Below are positions 62,701-64,000 of a stretch of DNA of 64,000 bases, one piece after another. Under the pieces are notes generated by a model. The model had not been told where the DNA came from. It saw nothing but the letters and a program-made list of their open reading frames with translations, and did no database searches. Each line of letters opens with the position of its first letter. The first letter of the stretch is position 1. A program made the translations under genes and the position numbers. Source of the DNA: UBA695 sp042691655 (GTDB lineage: Bacteria; Verrucomicrobiota; Verrucomicrobiia; Chthoniobacterales; Chthoniobacteraceae); assembly GCA_042691655.1 (NCBI GenBank), contig CP170506.1:4526001-4590000 (forward strand), read 5' to 3'.

Positions 62701-64000
62701 TTAGCTCGACGTTGTCCACGGCGGTCGGCTTCAACGCCCGGTCGATGGCGATGAAATGGACGGCGTGCTCGCTCCCCATCTCTAGGTATGCGAGGTCGGC
62801 ATCCGGCTTGAACCCGACCACATAAGGCAACGCCGAGACCAGGACGCGGCTCTGCGTGTTGACGCTGCGCCCGCCTTCGGCCTCAAAGCCCTCGCCATAG
62901 AAGGTGGCCTCGTAGGTGGCGGCGGCAAAGCGTTCAAGGTTCAGGTCGAAAGCGGCCTTGCCATCGTCGCCGGTGTTCTTTTCGCCGAGCTCGGCGGTGG
63001 CCGCCTCCACGTCGGGCTTATTTTCCCGCAGCCGGTCAAAGAACGAGTAATCTTTGTACGCCTCGAAGGCGAAGCGGCTGGGCGTGAGCACCAGCCTGCC
63101 CACGATCCGCCGTCCGGTGGCGGGTGTTCCGTACAGATTTCGTAACGAAACCGACGCGCTGATTGCCTTGGCGTCCACCCAGCCCACGCTGTTGCCGATG
63201 GCTTTGCCTTCCTGGAGCAGGCCGGAGTCGATCTTCATCCGGTCCGGCAGAAACTCCTTCACCAGGGCGCTGGTGTCCCCGAGCAGTTTCCCCCGCTTGC
63301 CATCGCGCACGAGGTAGACGCTCAGTTGGTAATCTCCCGAAGGGGATTCGTAAGCCGTCTGGTAGCTGAACTCCGCAAGCCCACCTTCGGGCAGCGCCAT
63401 TTTCTTGACCTGCACCACGCTGCCGCTGGCGTCCCGCACTTCGGTTTCGATCGGCAGGCCCGTGAGGTTCCCCGACCAGTCGCGCTGCTTGACCACGAAC
63501 CCCACGTGCAATTCGTCGCCGGGCCGGTAGACCCCTCGCTCGGTAAACACAAACGCTTCGAGTTCCTTCCCCGAGACGTTCTCAATGCCGCCGACATCGA
63601 ACCGCGAGTAGTCAAGTTTGCGGTCTTCGTGGCGCGTGGCCCGGCGCTCCAGCGGGAGAAACGCGACGTCATTGCCCAGGCGGGCGACAATGGCGACGGG
63701 TTCCTTTTCCCGCTCCGGTTTGCCGATGGACGGGAACGAGACTCGCCCCTCGGCGTTCGTCGTCCCGCTGATGGCCGGAACGCCGTTGCGGGCCAGGATA
63801 TCGATGCTGACCCCGCCGATGGGAGCCCGGTTTTTGATCGATTGCAAAAAGACCTCGCGCGAGCCATCGGTATTCTCTTTGAGGAGGATGCCCAGATCCG
63901 TGACGAGAATGAACCGATTGTCCCGGACGTTTTCGATCGCCTCGTTTTTCTTGGGATCCCAAGCCCGTACTTTGAGGAAGAAAAGCCCCTGCATCGGCGT
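59744..64000 (-). CDS. Alpha-2-macroglobulin family protein, 5' end outside window
   Basis: The visible 1418 codons of a large periplasmic protease-trapping protein like E. coli YfhM. The macroglobulin MG domains run from the right edge (APVIGGVSIDILARNG, VFTERGVYRPGDELHVGFVV, an MG3-type motif). The bait region lies before RLNPFKRVTEKPVVYWSG. The thioester motif NGCSEQITSGAF is intact (Cys codon at 61127-61129), followed by an alpha/alpha-toroid and a receptor-binding-like end FVVPPVFAESMYD. The family is about 1500-2000 residues, so a signal peptide and first domains are missing. It works with PBP1C in guarding a breached cell wall. Confidence 0.92.
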   Translation of the reverse strand, partial: TPMQGLFFLKVRAWDPKKNEAIENVRDNRFILVTDLGILLKENTDGSREVFLQSIKNRAPIGGVSIDILARNGVPAISGTTNAEGRVSFPSIGKPEREKEPVAIVARLGNDVAFLPLERRATRHEDRKLDYSRFDVGGIENVSGKELEAFVFTERGVYRPGDELHVGFVVKQRDWSGNLTGLPIETEVRDASGSVVQVKKMALPEGGLAEFSYQTAYESPSGDYQLSVYLVRDGKRGKLLGDTSALVKEFLPDRMKIDSGLLQEGKAIGNSVGWVDAKAISASVSLRNLYGTPATGRRIVGRLVLTPSRFAFEAYKDYSFFDRLRENKPDVEAATAELGEKNTGDDGKAAFDLNLERFAAATYEATFYGEGFEAEGGRSVNTQSRVLVSALPYVVGFKPDADLAYLEMGSEHAVHFIAIDRALKPTAVDNVELSLTEQTYVSVLAKQNDGTYRYESVLKEKVIHTEPVTISAPGLSYQLPTATPGKYILELRDKETRVRLSRLSFQVVGRGAVARSLEKNAELDVKLSAKQYNAGDDIAVSITAPYTGSGLITIEREKVYAAQWFTADTTSSVQHIRLPDGFDGTGYVNVSFIRGLDSKEVFMSPLSYSAVPFTANLERRRLKIDLDVPKLTKPGEPLHLKYKTDRPAKIVVWAVDEGILQVTGYEVPKPLNYFFRKSALMVQTSQIVDLLLPEYSILHAAAFGGDGDERRLNPFKRVTEKPVVYWSGVIDADPTEREVVYDVPDYFNGTLKVMAMAYAPEPAHKSLLKPFLASATPDISTIAATHSVEEETIVRGPFVITPGVPTLAAPGDQFEVGVTVANNVVGSGPDAKVTLTATPSEHLEVVKAPAEPLVIPEGREVSVVLSVKVKKVLGSASLTFTVASGNESAKLRSTLSVRPSVPLMTDVRSGNFTKPQCDVPLSRAMYPQYRHLDAVVSALPLGLAHGLDAYLKNYPNGCSEQITSGAFCRLMVSGEADFALSRAEVYQQMQKTFGVLRRRQNDQGAFGYWSAGSRDGIDFLSVYVMHFLSEAKEGGFEPPQDVFEAGSRNLQKMVTLQPQNLEQARTIAYAIYLLTRQEIITTNYILNLRDYLDKQYPKTWQNDLTGVYLAGALALLKDNHAGDLIAAYKMGAPEPRNARWWGDFYQPLGADSQYVAIVARHFPERLKKITAAEFQSILKPVSEGRFNTLTAAYAVAALKSYSQHLEAGNVTLGISETIPSGDKTATHELQAVGKLLKQAPFSEKATALQFSARPQPAGIGAFYQVIETGFDLRLPEKPVKDGMEVYRELVDKNGKPVNATDNPAKLGEPVTVRLRIRTLNGASVNNVSIIDLLPGGFEIVSASLPPGPGSNGCDFVEPREDRAILFTSIQPSVRTITYQIKPCNRGEFVVPPVFAESMYDRTLKARGLGGKIRVIEAK

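Overview
The window looks like a stretch of chromosome from a GC-rich, Gram-negative bacterium, most likely a Verrucomicrobiota (Opitutae/Spartobacteria-like). This is inferred from several things together: an LPS-type envelope gene set (hldD, a GT9 heptosyltransferase, an MsbA-like exporter, pbpC with alpha-2-macroglobulin), a short type IV-like prepilin of the kind common in that phylum, type III glutamine synthetase, a deoxyhypusine-synthase-like gene, and many palindromic repeats between genes. No rRNA, tRNA, CRISPR array or prophage was seen.

1-19.6 kb: mostly minus-strand housekeeping genes. These are leuS (its 3' part lies outside the window), an EamA transporter, tkt, a GT92-like glycosyltransferase, nth (plus), a prepilin, tilS, serS, a VOC protein, an uncharacterised ORF overlapping rnc, mscL, a kinase-like protein, glnN and a 1046-residue TPR protein. 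Gaps hold four families of short dispersed palindromes, and a 577-bp gap at 13.3-13.9 kb is crowded with larger inverted repeats.

19.6-29 kb: mnmG (minus), then a plus-strand block pdhA-pdhB-pdhC, deoxyhypusine-synthase-like, hldD, lpdA. It encodes a whole pyruvate dehydrogenase complex with two unrelated genes inside. Three near-consensus parS sites lie within 2.3 kb here, in mnmG, on its start codon and at the end of pdhA, suggesting an origin-proximal ParB loading region. Two copies of an undescribed hairpin element lie between mnmG and pdhA; a third is at 13.6 kb.

29-38 kb: the accessory part. It holds a small membrane protein between palindromes, a YiiX-like hydrolase, a sugar transferase, a group II intron whose reverse transcriptase has an in-frame premature UGA, a GYF_2 protein, a GH57 branching enzyme overlapping a secreted FlgD-Ig-like protein, a pair of near-identical 185-bp elements around an AT-richer 87-codon membrane ORF, and a NIPSNAP gene cut short beside them.

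38-64 kb: pterin dehydratase, cysK, RapA-like helicase, CD225/DUF2752 pair, alaS, a Bcr/CflA pump, a tyrS cluster, a DUF374 acyltransferase, GT4, then GT9-msbA-secreted ORF-cutA, an SDR gene flanked by 46-bp repeats derived from the pgsA 3' end, pgsA, pbpC and an alpha-2-macroglobulin gene running off the right edge.
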